Shown here: in pieces, positions 1-7,208 of the stretch
Position numbering within the stretch: position 1 is the stretch's first letter
Layout of the letters: the number at the start of each line of letters is the position of its first letter
Origin: a virus
Reading direction: 5' to 3' (one strand)
Length of the DNA: 32,388 bases
IMG/VR virus record: IMGVR_UViG_3300006921_000071
Coordinates: 1 to 32,388 of that record
Made by a program: the position numbers and the translations under genes
Notes under the pieces: model-generated
Databases searched by the model: none
What the model saw: only the letters and a program-made list of their open reading frames with translations
What the model was told of the DNA's origin: nothing

Positions 1-2
1 CT

Positions 3-524
3 ATTGGTAGAATTGACGGAATCGCAGGGCAGTCAGGTAGTGTTAGTAATGTAACAGAGTTAAATAGAGGGTCTTTTGCTCAAAAACCTTTTCATATTTG
101 TACAATAGCTTCTACAGCAGGAAATCCTGATCATGTTCTAAATGAAGTGTTAAGTAGTCCTTTATTTACGCATCAATTTACTACTTTTAATTATTCAGGT
201 AATAGAAAGTTTATTATTCAGGCTGGCGTAGATTATGAAGGGACTATAAGTAGTAGTTCAGAGTCTCTTTTTGTTATGTCTATGAGACAGACTTCTAATA
301 CGAGTGCTTACACAAGTACTACGGCGGGTGATTACTTAGCTTCAGAACGCTTTAGTGGCAGTAGCAGTTTTGCTATTGGCATTAAAAATTTAAATGCTCA
401 AGTTTCTTTACCAGGAAACACAACTTTTACTATTTGGTGTTTTGGCAAAACAGATGATGTTAGTGGTAGTAGTGCTGGAAATTTTGAGGGTGGGTATATT
501 CAAGTTTTTGGTTTAAATAAATAA
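3..524 (+). CDS. Tail-fibre-like virion protein, C-terminal part (5' truncated by window)
   Basis: The frame is open from the first bases of the window to the stop at 522-524, so this is the C-terminal end (about 173 residues) of a longer protein. The GTG at 147 is internal. The visible part is rich in Ser, Thr, Gly and aromatic residues in alternating beta-strand-like runs and ends with a Gly-rich stretch before YIQVFGLNK. This composition is typical of the receptor-binding or tip domains of phage tail fibres. The next gene is a tail assembly chaperone, which fits the end of a tail module. No specific family is recognised, so a fibre or appendage role is an inference from composition and position. 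Confidence 0.6.
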   Translation: MGRIDGIAGQSGSVSNVTELNRGSFAQKPFHICTIASTAGNPDHVLNEVLSSPLFTHQFTTFNYSGNRKFIIQAGVDYEGTISSSSESLFVMSMRQTSNTSAYTSTTAGDYLASERFSGSSSFAIGIKNLNAQVSLPGNTTFTIWCFGKTDDVSGSSAGNFEGGYIQVFGLNK

Positions 525-525
525 T

Positions 526-777
526 ATGGCAGATTATAGAAAAGTTTGGGACGCAGTAGTAGAAAAAAGGAATCTTAAATTAGAAGCTTCTGATTGGACT
601 CAAATGGCAGACAGTCCGCTTACAGATTCTAAAAAAGCTGAATGGGCTACATACAGACAGACCTTACGAAATATACCTAATACTTTACGTAGTCATTCTA
701 ACTATGTAGATGATACGAACAGCCACCCTGATGATGGTTCAATTGTAGCTTGGACATGGCCAACAAAACCTTCTTAA
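526..777 (+). CDS. Phage tail assembly chaperone-like protein
   Basis: This 83-residue protein carries the signature of the small phage tail assembly chaperone family (Phage_tail_APC type). It has a basic start, then LEASDWTQMADSPL, then a WATYRQTLRNIP block at about residues 42-53. The R-x-L-x-x-SDWTQ...YRQxLR-x-IP pattern is highly characteristic. Such proteins usually follow tail fibre genes and are thought to help fibre or tail assembly, which matches the position one base after the preceding stop. The C-terminus contains WTWPTKP. There is no clear Shine-Dalgarno sequence, so translation probably couples to the upstream gene. Confidence 0.8.
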   Translation: MADYRKVWDAVVEKRNLKLEASDWTQMADSPLTDSKKAEWATYRQTLRNIPNTLRSHSNYVDDTNSHPDDGSIVAWTWPTKPS

Positions 778-798
778 TTAATATGGTAGAATAAAAAT

Positions 799-963
799 AT
801 GAAACGACCAGGAATGAAACTAAAAAAGAAAGGCGTGTCTAAAAGACAACAGCGTTCTATTGACAAACTTCCCCAGGACAGACGTGCATTTGTAAAACGT
901 CGTATGCTTATGGGCGACAACCTTAGGCAAGCCAAGAAACGTGCTAAGCCTATAAACGCCTAA
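799..963 (+). CDS. Small basic protein, 54 residues
   Basis: An ATG at 799 opens a 54-codon frame ending in TAA at 961-963, filling the gap between the tail chaperone and the next membrane protein. The product is strongly basic (many Lys and Arg), begins MKRPGMKLKKKGVSK and contains the run FVKRRMLMGDNLRQAKKRA. It is probably a nucleic-acid-binding or virion-associated peptide. I recognise no family. Support is the tight fit between neighbours and an amino-acid composition shared with the Lys-rich small genes at 24822-26119. Confidence 0.6.
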   Translation: MKRPGMKLKKKGVSKRQQRSIDKLPQDRRAFVKRRMLMGDNLRQAKKRAKPINA

Positions 964-967
964 GACA

Positions 968-1318
968 ATGGAAGAAGCTATCAAGCTCATTAATGAAGTG
1001 GGCTTTCCAATAGCAGCGGCCGGAGGCTTAGGGTGGTTTATTTACAAGTTAGTAATAAAAATTGTAGATGGTATGGAAGCAAAACTAGACGTTGTAGATG
1101 ATAAAGTAGCTGAACAAATAGAACAGATGGAACAGCGTCTTGGCACAAAACTTGACTCACAGCACGGTATACTTGTAGCATTGATAGACAGAGTGCGTAG
1201 TCTTGATAATGAAATCATACGTCAAGACACCATGATTAAAACAATTTTAGGAGTACCTAACTTAATAGATACAGACAAAATAGCAAAAGCAGATAGAGAT
1301 GACCAAAGAAAAGATTAA
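968..1318 (+). CDS. Single-pass membrane protein with coiled coil (holin- or spanin-like candidate)
   Basis: This 116-residue protein has one hydrophobic segment at about residues 12-31 (GFPIAAAGGLGWFIYKLVIK). A long helical, heptad-like region follows (EAKLDVVDDKVAEQIEQMEQRL onward), with a charged C-terminus. One N-terminal membrane anchor plus a coiled coil is common among small phage lysis or accessory membrane proteins. A holin or an i-spanin-like role is possible, but no diagnostic motif is visible. The gene starts 4 nt after the preceding stop, and its last 20 nt overlap the start of csgF, which suggests translational coupling into the curli cassette. Confidence 0.55.
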   Translation: MEEAIKLINEVGFPIAAAGGLGWFIYKLVIKIVDGMEAKLDVVDDKVAEQIEQMEQRLGTKLDSQHGILVALIDRVRSLDNEIIRQDTMIKTILGVPNLIDTDKIAKADRDDQRKD

Positions 1319-1841
1319 AAAGAAACGCGGAAGACCTAGTAATGCTGAGTTAAAGCGTAGAAAGGATGAAGCTGAAAAGATTTTAATTACTCGTATTGTA
1401 GCGGCTATTGGTATTATTTTAATTCTTGGTATTTTTGTTCAAAGTGTTACTGCTGATGAGATGGTGCACAAGTTTAAGAACCCTTCTTTTAATGGCGTAG
1501 GTACTTCTAGTCATTACCTTACAATAGAAAATCAAGAATTTAATCGTAAGAAAGCGATTAAAGAAGAGATTAAAGCTTATAGAGAAGAGTTAGAACGAGA
1601 AAAAGAAAACACTACTCTCGCAAGATTTATTAGGAATTTAGAGTCTAGAATCTACGCTCAGTTATCCAGGCAGTTAGTAGAACAACTGTTTGGTGAAACC
1701 CCCAGCACAAGTGGTGTGTTAGAATTAATGGGTAACACAATTGAGTATTCGGTGGATGGAGACTATATTACACTTAAAATTACAGATGCTGATGGGAATA
1801 CTACAGAAATTACCCTTCCTATTGGTTCCTTTACTTTCTAG
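1299..1841 (+). CDS. csgF: CsgF-like curli assembly protein with N-terminal extension
   Basis: In enterobacteria CsgF is a periplasmic/outer-membrane partner that binds the CsgG pore and anchors curli nucleation at the cell surface. The 180-residue product contains the CsgF hallmarks. After a hydrophobic export segment (about residues 31-50) comes HKFKNPSFNG, matching the E. coli FRNPNFGG region that inserts into CsgG. A middle helix follows (about 106-130, LARFIRNLESRIYAQLSRQL). The C-terminal block resembles the VxITDxxTG...I region (DYITLKITDADGNTTEI). Unusually, about 30 residues precede the export segment and include a Lys-rich, AT-hook-like KKKRGRPSNAEL. The gene overlaps csgG, which makes the assignment much firmer. 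Confidence 0.85.
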   Translation: MTKEKIKKKRGRPSNAELKRRKDEAEKILITRIVAAIGIILILGIFVQSVTADEMVHKFKNPSFNGVGTSSHYLTIENQEFNRKKAIKEEIKAYREELEREKENTTLARFIRNLESRIYAQLSRQLVEQLFGETPSTSGVLELMGNTIEYSVDGDYITLKITDADGNTTEITLPIGSFTF

Positions 1842-2640
1842 CTGTGCGCTAATTCTTGACCCTATTGAAAATAATCTAGGGCCAATTGAACGCATTGAAG
1901 AAGCTCAAGTTGAACAAATTGTCCTTACCGAACTAGCTCACGTAAAACGTAATACAGACACATCAAAACCTGTAGTTGCTGTGTACGCCGACGCTTTTAA
2001 AGATGATACAGGACAGCGTAGAAGTAATAGTTCGTTTGCTACATTCTCTACTGCAGTTACTCAAGCCCCGTATGTATACCTTATTCGTGCATTAAAACAT
2101 GCAGGAACTAATGCTGATGGTTTTTTTGATGTAGTAGAACGAGTTGGTTTAGATCATGTAACTAAAGAACGTCAACTCATTCGTAGTACCCGCCAAGACT
2201 TTGAAGAAAAGCAAAAATTACCGGCCCTTTTGTTCGCAGGTTTAATAATAGAGGGGGGTGTGGTAGGATATGAAAGTAATATTGAGTCTGGAGGCGCGGG
2301 AGCACGTCATTTAGGGATTGGCGGCTCAAAAGAATTTCGACGTGACACTGTGTCCGTTTCCCTTCGTGTAGTTTCAGTAGCCACAGGTAAAGTATTAATT
2401 GACGTCTTAGTTACTAAGACTATTTTAAGTGCTTCTGTAAGTCAAGACGTCTTTAGGTTCATATCAACAGGAACTGAGTTGGTTGAGATTGAGAGCGGTA
2501 GAGTACGTAACGAATCTATTAATTTAGCATTACGTGCAGCTATTGAAACAGCGGTATTAGAAGTAATCAAGGAGGGTGAAAACGCTGGTTTTTGGAGATT
2601 AGAAAATGAAAACGAGCAAGAGAAGAAGCCTTCTACTTAG
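1786..2640 (+). CDS. csgG: CsgG-like outer-membrane curli secretion lipoprotein
   Basis: CsgG forms the nonameric outer-membrane channel that exports curli subunits. The product (about 284 residues from ATG 1786; ATG 1792 is equally possible) begins with a lipoprotein signal peptide ending in LLSSC, lipidated Cys codon at 1843. Conserved CsgG landmarks are present: an FxxxTGQ-like KDDTGQRR, SNSSFATFSTAVTQAP, an ALKHAG/FFDVVER stretch, and GYESNIESGGAGARHLGIGG, which is nearly identical to the E. coli GYESN-SGGxGARYFGIG motif. LRVVSVATGKVL, TKTILS and VFRFI also match. An upstream in-frame TTG at 1741 would place residues before the signal peptide and is rejected. The start lies inside csgF and the end overlaps the curlin gene. 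Confidence 0.92.
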   Translation: MLMGILQKLPFLLVPLLSSCALILDPIENNLGPIERIEEAQVEQIVLTELAHVKRNTDTSKPVVAVYADAFKDDTGQRRSNSSFATFSTAVTQAPYVYLIRALKHAGTNADGFFDVVERVGLDHVTKERQLIRSTRQDFEEKQKLPALLFAGLIIEGGVVGYESNIESGGAGARHLGIGGSKEFRRDTVSVSLRVVSVATGKVLIDVLVTKTILSASVSQDVFRFISTGTELVEIESGRVRNESINLALRAAIETAVLEVIKEGENAGFWRLENENEQEKKPST

Positions 2641-3331
2641 CATTTTTCTACTATTTCCTTTGGTTACGTTTGCAGCGGATAACGAGATTTATATAGATCA
2701 GTCAGGAGCGACAGCTAATATAGACTTAGAGCAATTAGGATCAGGGAATATAATAGGAGGACTGAACTCGGTTGCAGGCACACTTACACCTCTAGATTTA
2801 GATGGTACTAGCTTAACGCTAGACATTAATCAAATTGGAGACAGTAATAAATTCTTAGGTGACATCTGGGGAGATTCACTAACAGGGTTTTTTGAATTTG
2901 ACGGCGATAGCAACACCTTTACTTTTCAAGGTGATCCTACAAATACCTACGGTATTGACAGCTCTAACTGGAATGTTGATGTAACAGGGTCAAGTAACAC
3001 GTTTACTTTTGACCAGGGCACTAATGCGTTAGCTAGCGGTTTGGATTTAGATTGGATTATACAAGGGGATAGCAACACTTTTACTATAGATATTGATTAT
3101 GATGGAGCAACAAATTATGTTGATGTTGATGGTGACAGCAACACTCTTACTTTTGATGCAGATGGTTATGCGGGTGGTTATTTTTACCTAGACCAAACAG
3201 GTAATAGTAGAACGTTTAACATTGAGCAACAAAGTACATTAGATAATGACTGGCTTAAAATTATTTCTTCTGGCAACAACGGTACTGTTTGCGTCATTCA
3301 AAACGACGGCGGAACAAGTACAGGTTGTTAA
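2606..3331 (+). CDS. Secreted curlin-repeat (CsgA/CsgB-like) protein
   Basis: The product has 241 residues with a Sec signal peptide (residues 1-23, cleavage after TFA), followed by a low-complexity Asn/Gly/Ser/Thr/Asp-rich beta region. Curlin-type Q-x-G-x-x-N motifs occur at about 32-37, 43-48 and 76-81. A related G-D-S-N-T-F unit recurs near residues 78, 100, 128, 154, 176 and 199, a spacing of 22-28 residues close to the 22-residue curlin repeat. Curlin repeats stack as a beta-solenoid amyloid. Position directly after csgG makes it the likely CsgG substrate. The repeats are more divergent and more acidic than enterobacterial CsgA, and a Cys lies near the end and another at the end. GGAG precedes the start at 2606, which lies inside csgG. 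Confidence 0.8.
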   Translation: MKTSKRRSLLLSIFLLFPLVTFAADNEIYIDQSGATANIDLEQLGSGNIIGGLNSVAGTLTPLDLDGTSLTLDINQIGDSNKFLGDIWGDSLTGFFEFDGDSNTFTFQGDPTNTYGIDSSNWNVDVTGSSNTFTFDQGTNALASGLDLDWIIQGDSNTFTIDIDYDGATNYVDVDGDSNTLTFDADGYAGGYFYLDQTGNSRTFNIEQQSTLDNDWLKIISSGNNGTVCVIQNDGGTSTGC

Positions 3332-4361
3332 TATAGGGAACGTATCTGAGTTAACAGGTTTTGCTAGAGTTATAAGAGAAAAACCTTATGACGCAGAATT
3401 AAAACTAGGGATACAATCTCAAGACGATGTACGCACTAGCAATGGGCGTATAGGACTTCGTTTTCTAGATGACTCAGTTGTACGTTTAACTGAGCATTCT
3501 AAACTTATTGTAGATAAATACATCTATGATCCTGATCCATCTAAATCTAAGATGGCATTACAATTTGCCAGTGGGACTATCCGTTACGTATCCGGCAAAA
3601 TAAATACAATTCGTAAAGAAAATATAAGCATACGTACACCAACTGCAAATATTGCAATTAGAGGCACAGACTTTACTTGCACTGTAGATGAGTTAGGTAG
3701 ATCTTTAATTATATTGTTACCTGATGTTAATGGTATTTCTTCTGGAGAAATAATTGTATCTACTGCAATGGGAGATGTTGTACTAAACAAACCTTACCAG
3801 GCTACAACTGTAAGTGTATTTGAAACTTCTCCTAGTAAGCCAGTTGTTTTAGATATAACACTTGAGCTTATAGATAACATGTTGATTGTGACACCTCCTG
3901 AAGAAGACGTACAAACGGAGACGGTGAACGCTGTTTCTAGTAGTGCAAGTTATTTAGATTTTAATGATTTAGATATAGATTATCTTGCAGAAGATTTTTT
4001 AGATAATGAGTCTGACCTTGAGTTTACTGAGCTAGATATAAATTACTTAGATACTAACTTTCTAGAAGACCTGTTAGCTGTATTAGACGAACTAGATGTA
4101 CTTCAAGATGATGGTTTAAAAAGCGATGTTACTTCTACTGTAGTAAAAGGCACACAAATAGGACAAGACCCACAAACGCAAATTACAACTATTATCCAGG
4201 GAGAAGTGTTAAGTTTGCGTAGATCGGTTAGTCAATCTGTTCGTATAGATTTAAACATTTCTCAAGGATATACCGTTATACTTATACAAGACGGTAAATC
4301 TAATCAAATTATTGTAAACGGTGGTGGATCAAATATTACTATTAAACAGAACTCGGGGTAA
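3246..4361 (+). CDS. Secreted FecR-domain protein
   Basis: The 371-residue product begins with a signal peptide (about residues 1-22). A FecR domain spans about 30-190, recognisable from the LGIQSQDDVRTSNGRIGLRF segment, the VVRLTEHSKL strand and SIRTPTANIAIRGTDF. FecR domains occur in periplasmic signalling and cell-envelope proteins. Residues 241-275 contain an acidic tandem duplication (DLDIDYLAEDFLDN, then ELDINYLDTNFLED). The C-terminal 70 residues are Gln/Ser/Ile-rich with Q-G elements recalling curlin repeats. The start lies 86 nt inside the curlin gene in another frame and encodes the signal peptide there, with no clear Shine-Dalgarno. It probably works with the cyclase that starts 3 nt downstream. 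Confidence 0.8.
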   Translation: MTGLKLFLLATTVLFASFKTTAEQVQVVNIGNVSELTGFARVIREKPYDAELKLGIQSQDDVRTSNGRIGLRFLDDSVVRLTEHSKLIVDKYIYDPDPSKSKMALQFASGTIRYVSGKINTIRKENISIRTPTANIAIRGTDFTCTVDELGRSLIILLPDVNGISSGEIIVSTAMGDVVLNKPYQATTVSVFETSPSKPVVLDITLELIDNMLIVTPPEEDVQTETVNAVSSSASYLDFNDLDIDYLAEDFLDNESDLEFTELDINYLDTNFLEDLLAVLDELDVLQDDGLKSDVTSTVVKGTQIGQDPQTQITTIIQGEVLSLRRSVSQSVRIDLNISQGYTVILIQDGKSNQIIVNGGGSNITIKQNSG

Positions 4362-4364
4362 AAA

Positions 4365-6143
4365 ATGAATAAGTGGTTAACAGGAGTACTTACTGCTATA
4401 GCATTATCAATGCCACTTATATTAGATTGGGGGGCATTAGAAGTACTTAGGCTTAAAACCTTTGATGCACTTATACAAGAACAAACTCCCAGCGGCCACT
4501 TTGTAATACTAGATATCACTGAGAATGATATTAGTAAAGAAGGAGGGTGGCCTTTTCCTAGAGAGCGGCTAGCAGAAATACAGCTTGATCTAATCGACCG
4601 TGGAGCTTTAGGCGTGGGTTGGGTAATTATGTTCCCACAAGCAGATAGATTTGGTGGAGACGCTGACTTCGCAATGAGCCTGCAGCAAGGCACAAATGTA
4701 CTAGCTATACCTGAATACGAAAACCGAATATACCCATCGACTGACGGTACTGTAATACTTGGGGATAACCCTGTGGATATGATTACTTTATCAGGGCACT
4801 TAGCTAACGTAAGTCTGCTAGAACTTTCGGCTTATCAGGGTATTGTGTCTGCACCGACAGATGTGGATAACTTAATTAGACGCGTCCCACTTATTGTACA
4901 AACTCCTGAAGGCTGGGTTGCATCGTTTGCTACACAAGTACTAAAAGCCCTGACCGGGGAAGGTACGTATCAAATAAAAACTTATGAAAGTGGTATACAA
5001 GCTGTTCGGATACCTGAGCTAGGTGTAATACCTACTGACAAGTACGGCAGAAAATGGATCTCTTGGGTTAATACTCCTAAAACTACGTTACAAGACCCCC
5101 AGGTAGATGGGAAGTTTGTGTTTGTTGGAGTTACAGCAGCTGGTGTTATGCCTCAATTAGCCACGCCCCACGGTCTACTTAATCCTCATCACATACAAGC
5201 AGCCTTAGCAGAAAGTTTATTACTGCCTAATAGCCCACAAATACCAGCAGACAGACTTACGTATGAGCTATTTATATTTTTAATTTTGTGTACATTTGGT
5301 CTCCTGCTTGGACGTAAATGTACGCCTGCATACATGGCAGGGGGAGCTGCAGTACTTCTTGTAAGTACAGGAGCACTTGAATGGTATTTTGTAGTTAAAA
5401 ACTCATTACTTATAGACACTACTTATAGCGGTATATCACTAGTACTTATATTAAGTCAGCAGTTCTGGCTTAATTTTAGAGAACAATCACTCCTTCGCCA
5501 GCAAATTAAGAAACAATTTGAACATTACTTAGATCCTCGCCAGGTAAAACGTCTGCAAGATGATCCAGATATACTTAAGTTAGGTGGTGAAAAGAAAGAA
5601 GCTACGTTTTTATTTACAGATGTAAGGGGTTTTACCTCTATGTCTGAACGATTAAAGCCTGAAGAAGTGACTTATGTAATGAATAAAGCTCTGACAGCGC
5701 AACAAAAAGCAGTACAAAAACACAACGGGATGGTAGATAAGTACATAGGAGACGCTATGATGGCTATCTTTAACGCTCCACTAGACTTAGTTAACCACCC
5801 TCGAGCAGCGTGTGACTGCGCAAAAGATATAGTTAAAAACATGGAAGTTTTAAATACAGAACTAAAAGCCGAAGGCCTACCTCCGATTGCAATTGGTATT
5901 GGGGTAAACACAGGTGAAGCTGTGATAGGAAACATGGGCAGCGAGTCACGGTTCGATTACACAGCTATAGGAGATGCAGTTAATTGTGGTGCAAGACTTG
6001 AATCTGCAACCAAAGAAGCTGGAGTAGACATACTTATAGGTGAGAAAACTGAATCTTTATGCGGATATTACTTACAAGAACTAGATCCGATGCCCGTAAA
6101 AGGTAAGGCAAAACCTTTGAGAGTGTTTACATTTATGAAATAA
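4365..6143 (+). CDS. CHASE2-domain class III adenylate cyclase (membrane receptor cyclase)
   Basis: The 592-residue product starts with a membrane segment, then an extracytoplasmic CHASE2 sensor (about 25-290, with LRLKTFDALI, VILDITENDIS and GGWPFPRERLAEI). Three membrane helices follow at about 300-368, a linker helix, and a class III nucleotide cyclase domain at about 410-592. Metal-binding Asp residues are D419 (FTDVRGFT) and D463 (DKYIGDAMMAIF). K459 and the FDYTAIGDAVN block (about 530-540) with R544 suit ATP rather than GTP, so cAMP is the likely product. In bacteria CHASE2 cyclases sense unknown external signals. GGGG lies shortly before the ATG. A full-length receptor cyclase in a phage is unusual. 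Confidence 0.9.
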   Translation: MNKWLTGVLTAIALSMPLILDWGALEVLRLKTFDALIQEQTPSGHFVILDITENDISKEGGWPFPRERLAEIQLDLIDRGALGVGWVIMFPQADRFGGDADFAMSLQQGTNVLAIPEYENRIYPSTDGTVILGDNPVDMITLSGHLANVSLLELSAYQGIVSAPTDVDNLIRRVPLIVQTPEGWVASFATQVLKALTGEGTYQIKTYESGIQAVRIPELGVIPTDKYGRKWISWVNTPKTTLQDPQVDGKFVFVGVTAAGVMPQLATPHGLLNPHHIQAALAESLLLPNSPQIPADRLTYELFIFLILCTFGLLLGRKCTPAYMAGGAAVLLVSTGALEWYFVVKNSLLIDTTYSGISLVLILSQQFWLNFREQSLLRQQIKKQFEHYLDPRQVKRLQDDPDILKLGGEKKEATFLFTDVRGFTSMSERLKPEEVTYVMNKALTAQQKAVQKHNGMVDKYIGDAMMAIFNAPLDLVNHPRAACDCAKDIVKNMEVLNTELKAEGLPPIAIGIGVNTGEAVIGNMGSESRFDYTAIGDAVNCGARLESATKEAGVDILIGEKTESLCGYYLQELDPMPVKGKAKPLRVFTFMK

Positions 6144-6166
6144 TGTAGGTAAGGAGGTAAAAACTT

Positions 6167-6328
6167 ATGCTATATATTAATATATTTATGTGGATAACAT
6201 CTATTATTGCTATCGCGTCTTTGATTGCAGCAATTACACCAACTCCACAAGGAGATAAACTCTTAGCTAAACTATACAAAGTCATAGATTTTCTGGCTTT
6301 AAATATAGGGAAAGCAAAGGAAAAGTAA
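6167..6328 (+). CDS. Small holin-like membrane protein, 53 residues
   Basis: An ATG at 6167 follows a strong AAGGAGG Shine-Dalgarno (6151-6157). The frame encodes 53 residues and its TAA (6326-6328) is directly followed by the next GTG. There is one hydrophobic segment (about residues 4-24), then TPTPQGDKLLAKLYKVIDF, then LALNIGKAK. Short proteins with a membrane helix followed by a TPTP...KxYKxIDxLALN tail are frequent in phage lysis regions and are often annotated as holin-like. No endolysin is visible in the window, so the lysis role is inferred from form and family resemblance. Confidence 0.6.
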   Translation: MLYINIFMWITSIIAIASLIAAITPTPQGDKLLAKLYKVIDFLALNIGKAKEK

Positions 6329-6580
6329 GTGGCTAGAAATTACCGTAACGAGTACGATAAATATCAAGGTAGTTCAGCTCAAAAAAAGAGACGAGCTATG
6401 CGTAACAAAGCCAGGCGGGCTGCGTTACGTGCTGGCACTGTTAAAAAAGGTGATGATAAAGACATACATCACAAAGATGGTAATCCGTTTAATAACGCAA
6501 AAAAGAATATTGCAGTACGACATAAGAGTCATAATAGATCTTTTGCACGTACAAAAACGGCTAGGAAGAAACGGTCGTAG
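6329..6580 (+). CDS. Small basic HNH-like protein
   Basis: This GTG-started frame is contiguous with the upstream stop and encodes 83 residues, very rich in Lys and Arg. The central IHHKDGNPFNNAKKNI followed by HKSHNRSF resembles the core of HNH homing-type nucleases (H-H-x-D-G-x-x-x-N-N...N...H-x-x-H). The protein is too short for a full DNA-recognition module. It could be a minimal HNH nuclease or a basic DNA-binding derivative. Its last 20 nt overlap the 3' end of the convergent thermonuclease gene, with no intergenic terminator. Confidence 0.6.
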   Translation: MARNYRNEYDKYQGSSAQKKRRAMRNKARRAALRAGTVKKGDDKDIHHKDGNPFNNAKKNIAVRHKSHNRSFARTKTARKKRS

Positions 6581-6989
6581 GGTCGAACTGACCTAATTCA
6601 ATAAGTTTAGTCCTATTACTTAGATGTGCAGCTTCTACTGCAGCTTTGTTTTGTCCAAAATAAGGAACAGCTAAGAACTTGTCGCACATAGCCTGGTTAA
6701 TATCAACGCCGTCAACCACTACTGTGCCTAACACCCGCCCATACTTACCTTTAGAATCTTTAAGTTCAGTCCTTATAATGACAGAACCACTGCTAACAGC
6801 ATCTGAAAGAAATTTGCTAGCCATTTTTCCACGAACTTTTTCGTCTTTGTCACGAGTACGTGACTCGGGAGTATCAATAGCATATAAACGCACCCTAGAC
6901 TTATAAAGAACAGAAAAACCAAGATCGAGAACAACGTCAATAGTGTCCCCGTCAACAACCCGTTCAACTGTGCAATTATATTCGTACAT
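6561..6989 (-). CDS. Thermonuclease (staphylococcal nuclease-like, SNase) family protein
   Basis: The 142-residue protein has the SNase OB-fold signature. VVDGDTIDVVLDLGF is the metal/beta-strand region, VRLYAIDTPE carries the catalytic Arg and Glu, and SKGKYGRVLGTVVVDG holds the second catalytic Arg. DINQAMCDK follows. SNases cut DNA or RNA with calcium. In phage it may degrade host DNA or recycle nucleotides. There is no signal peptide, so it acts in the cytoplasm. It is the last gene of the replication operon and starts one base after the DUF3310 gene, with GGAAGAG upstream. Confidence 0.88.
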   Translation of the reverse strand: MYEYNCTVERVVDGDTIDVVLDLGFSVLYKSRVRLYAIDTPESRTRDKDEKVRGKMASKFLSDAVSSGSVIIRTELKDSKGKYGRVLGTVVVDGVDINQAMCDKFLAVPYFGQNKAAVEAAHLSNRTKLIELGQFDPTTVSS

Positions 6990-7208
6990 TTACTCTTCCA
7001 AGAAAGATCCTCTAAGCTTTGTAAGATACCAGTTTGCTTTATCAAGGTCTTCTTTTCCTCCTTTATGTTCGTATCTCCAAAGATACTTTAACATATTTCC
7101 TTTTAAATAGCCTCTAAATGCTTCTTCTGACATAGACGCTTCTATTGCTTCTATGCACTCTATTCCGCCATCATTGTAATGTGGTGGACTGTTTACCATA
7201 TCAACCAT
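6990..7208 (-). CDS. DUF3310 family phage protein
   Basis: The 72-residue protein matches the DUF3310 family closely: VNSPPHYNDGGIECIEAIEA at the start, then FRGYLKGNMLKYLWRYEHKG and a KANWYLTKL segment. DUF3310 proteins are small, widespread in phages, and sometimes called nucleotide kinase-like, but no activity is established. The gene overlaps the upstream nuclease gene by 8 nt. Its ribosome binding site AGGAGG lies in a small possible hairpin (GTTT-AGGAG-GAAC, one wobble pair), a weak version of the RBS hairpins described elsewhere. Confidence 0.85.
   Translation of the reverse strand: MVDMVNSPPHYNDGGIECIEAIEASMSEEAFRGYLKGNMLKYLWRYEHKGGKEDLDKANWYLTKLRGSFLEE

Noticed and set aside
1741-1785. 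TTG 1741 or ATG 1756 as start of csgG
   Set aside because: Either would add residues before a standard lipoprotein signal peptide whose lipobox Cys is at codon 1843; starts at 1786 or 1792 give a normal signal length.
6773-7045. Overlapping 90-codon minus-strand frame with hydrophobic product
   Set aside because: It lies in another frame of the clearly recognisable thermonuclease and DUF3310 genes and has no independent start signal.
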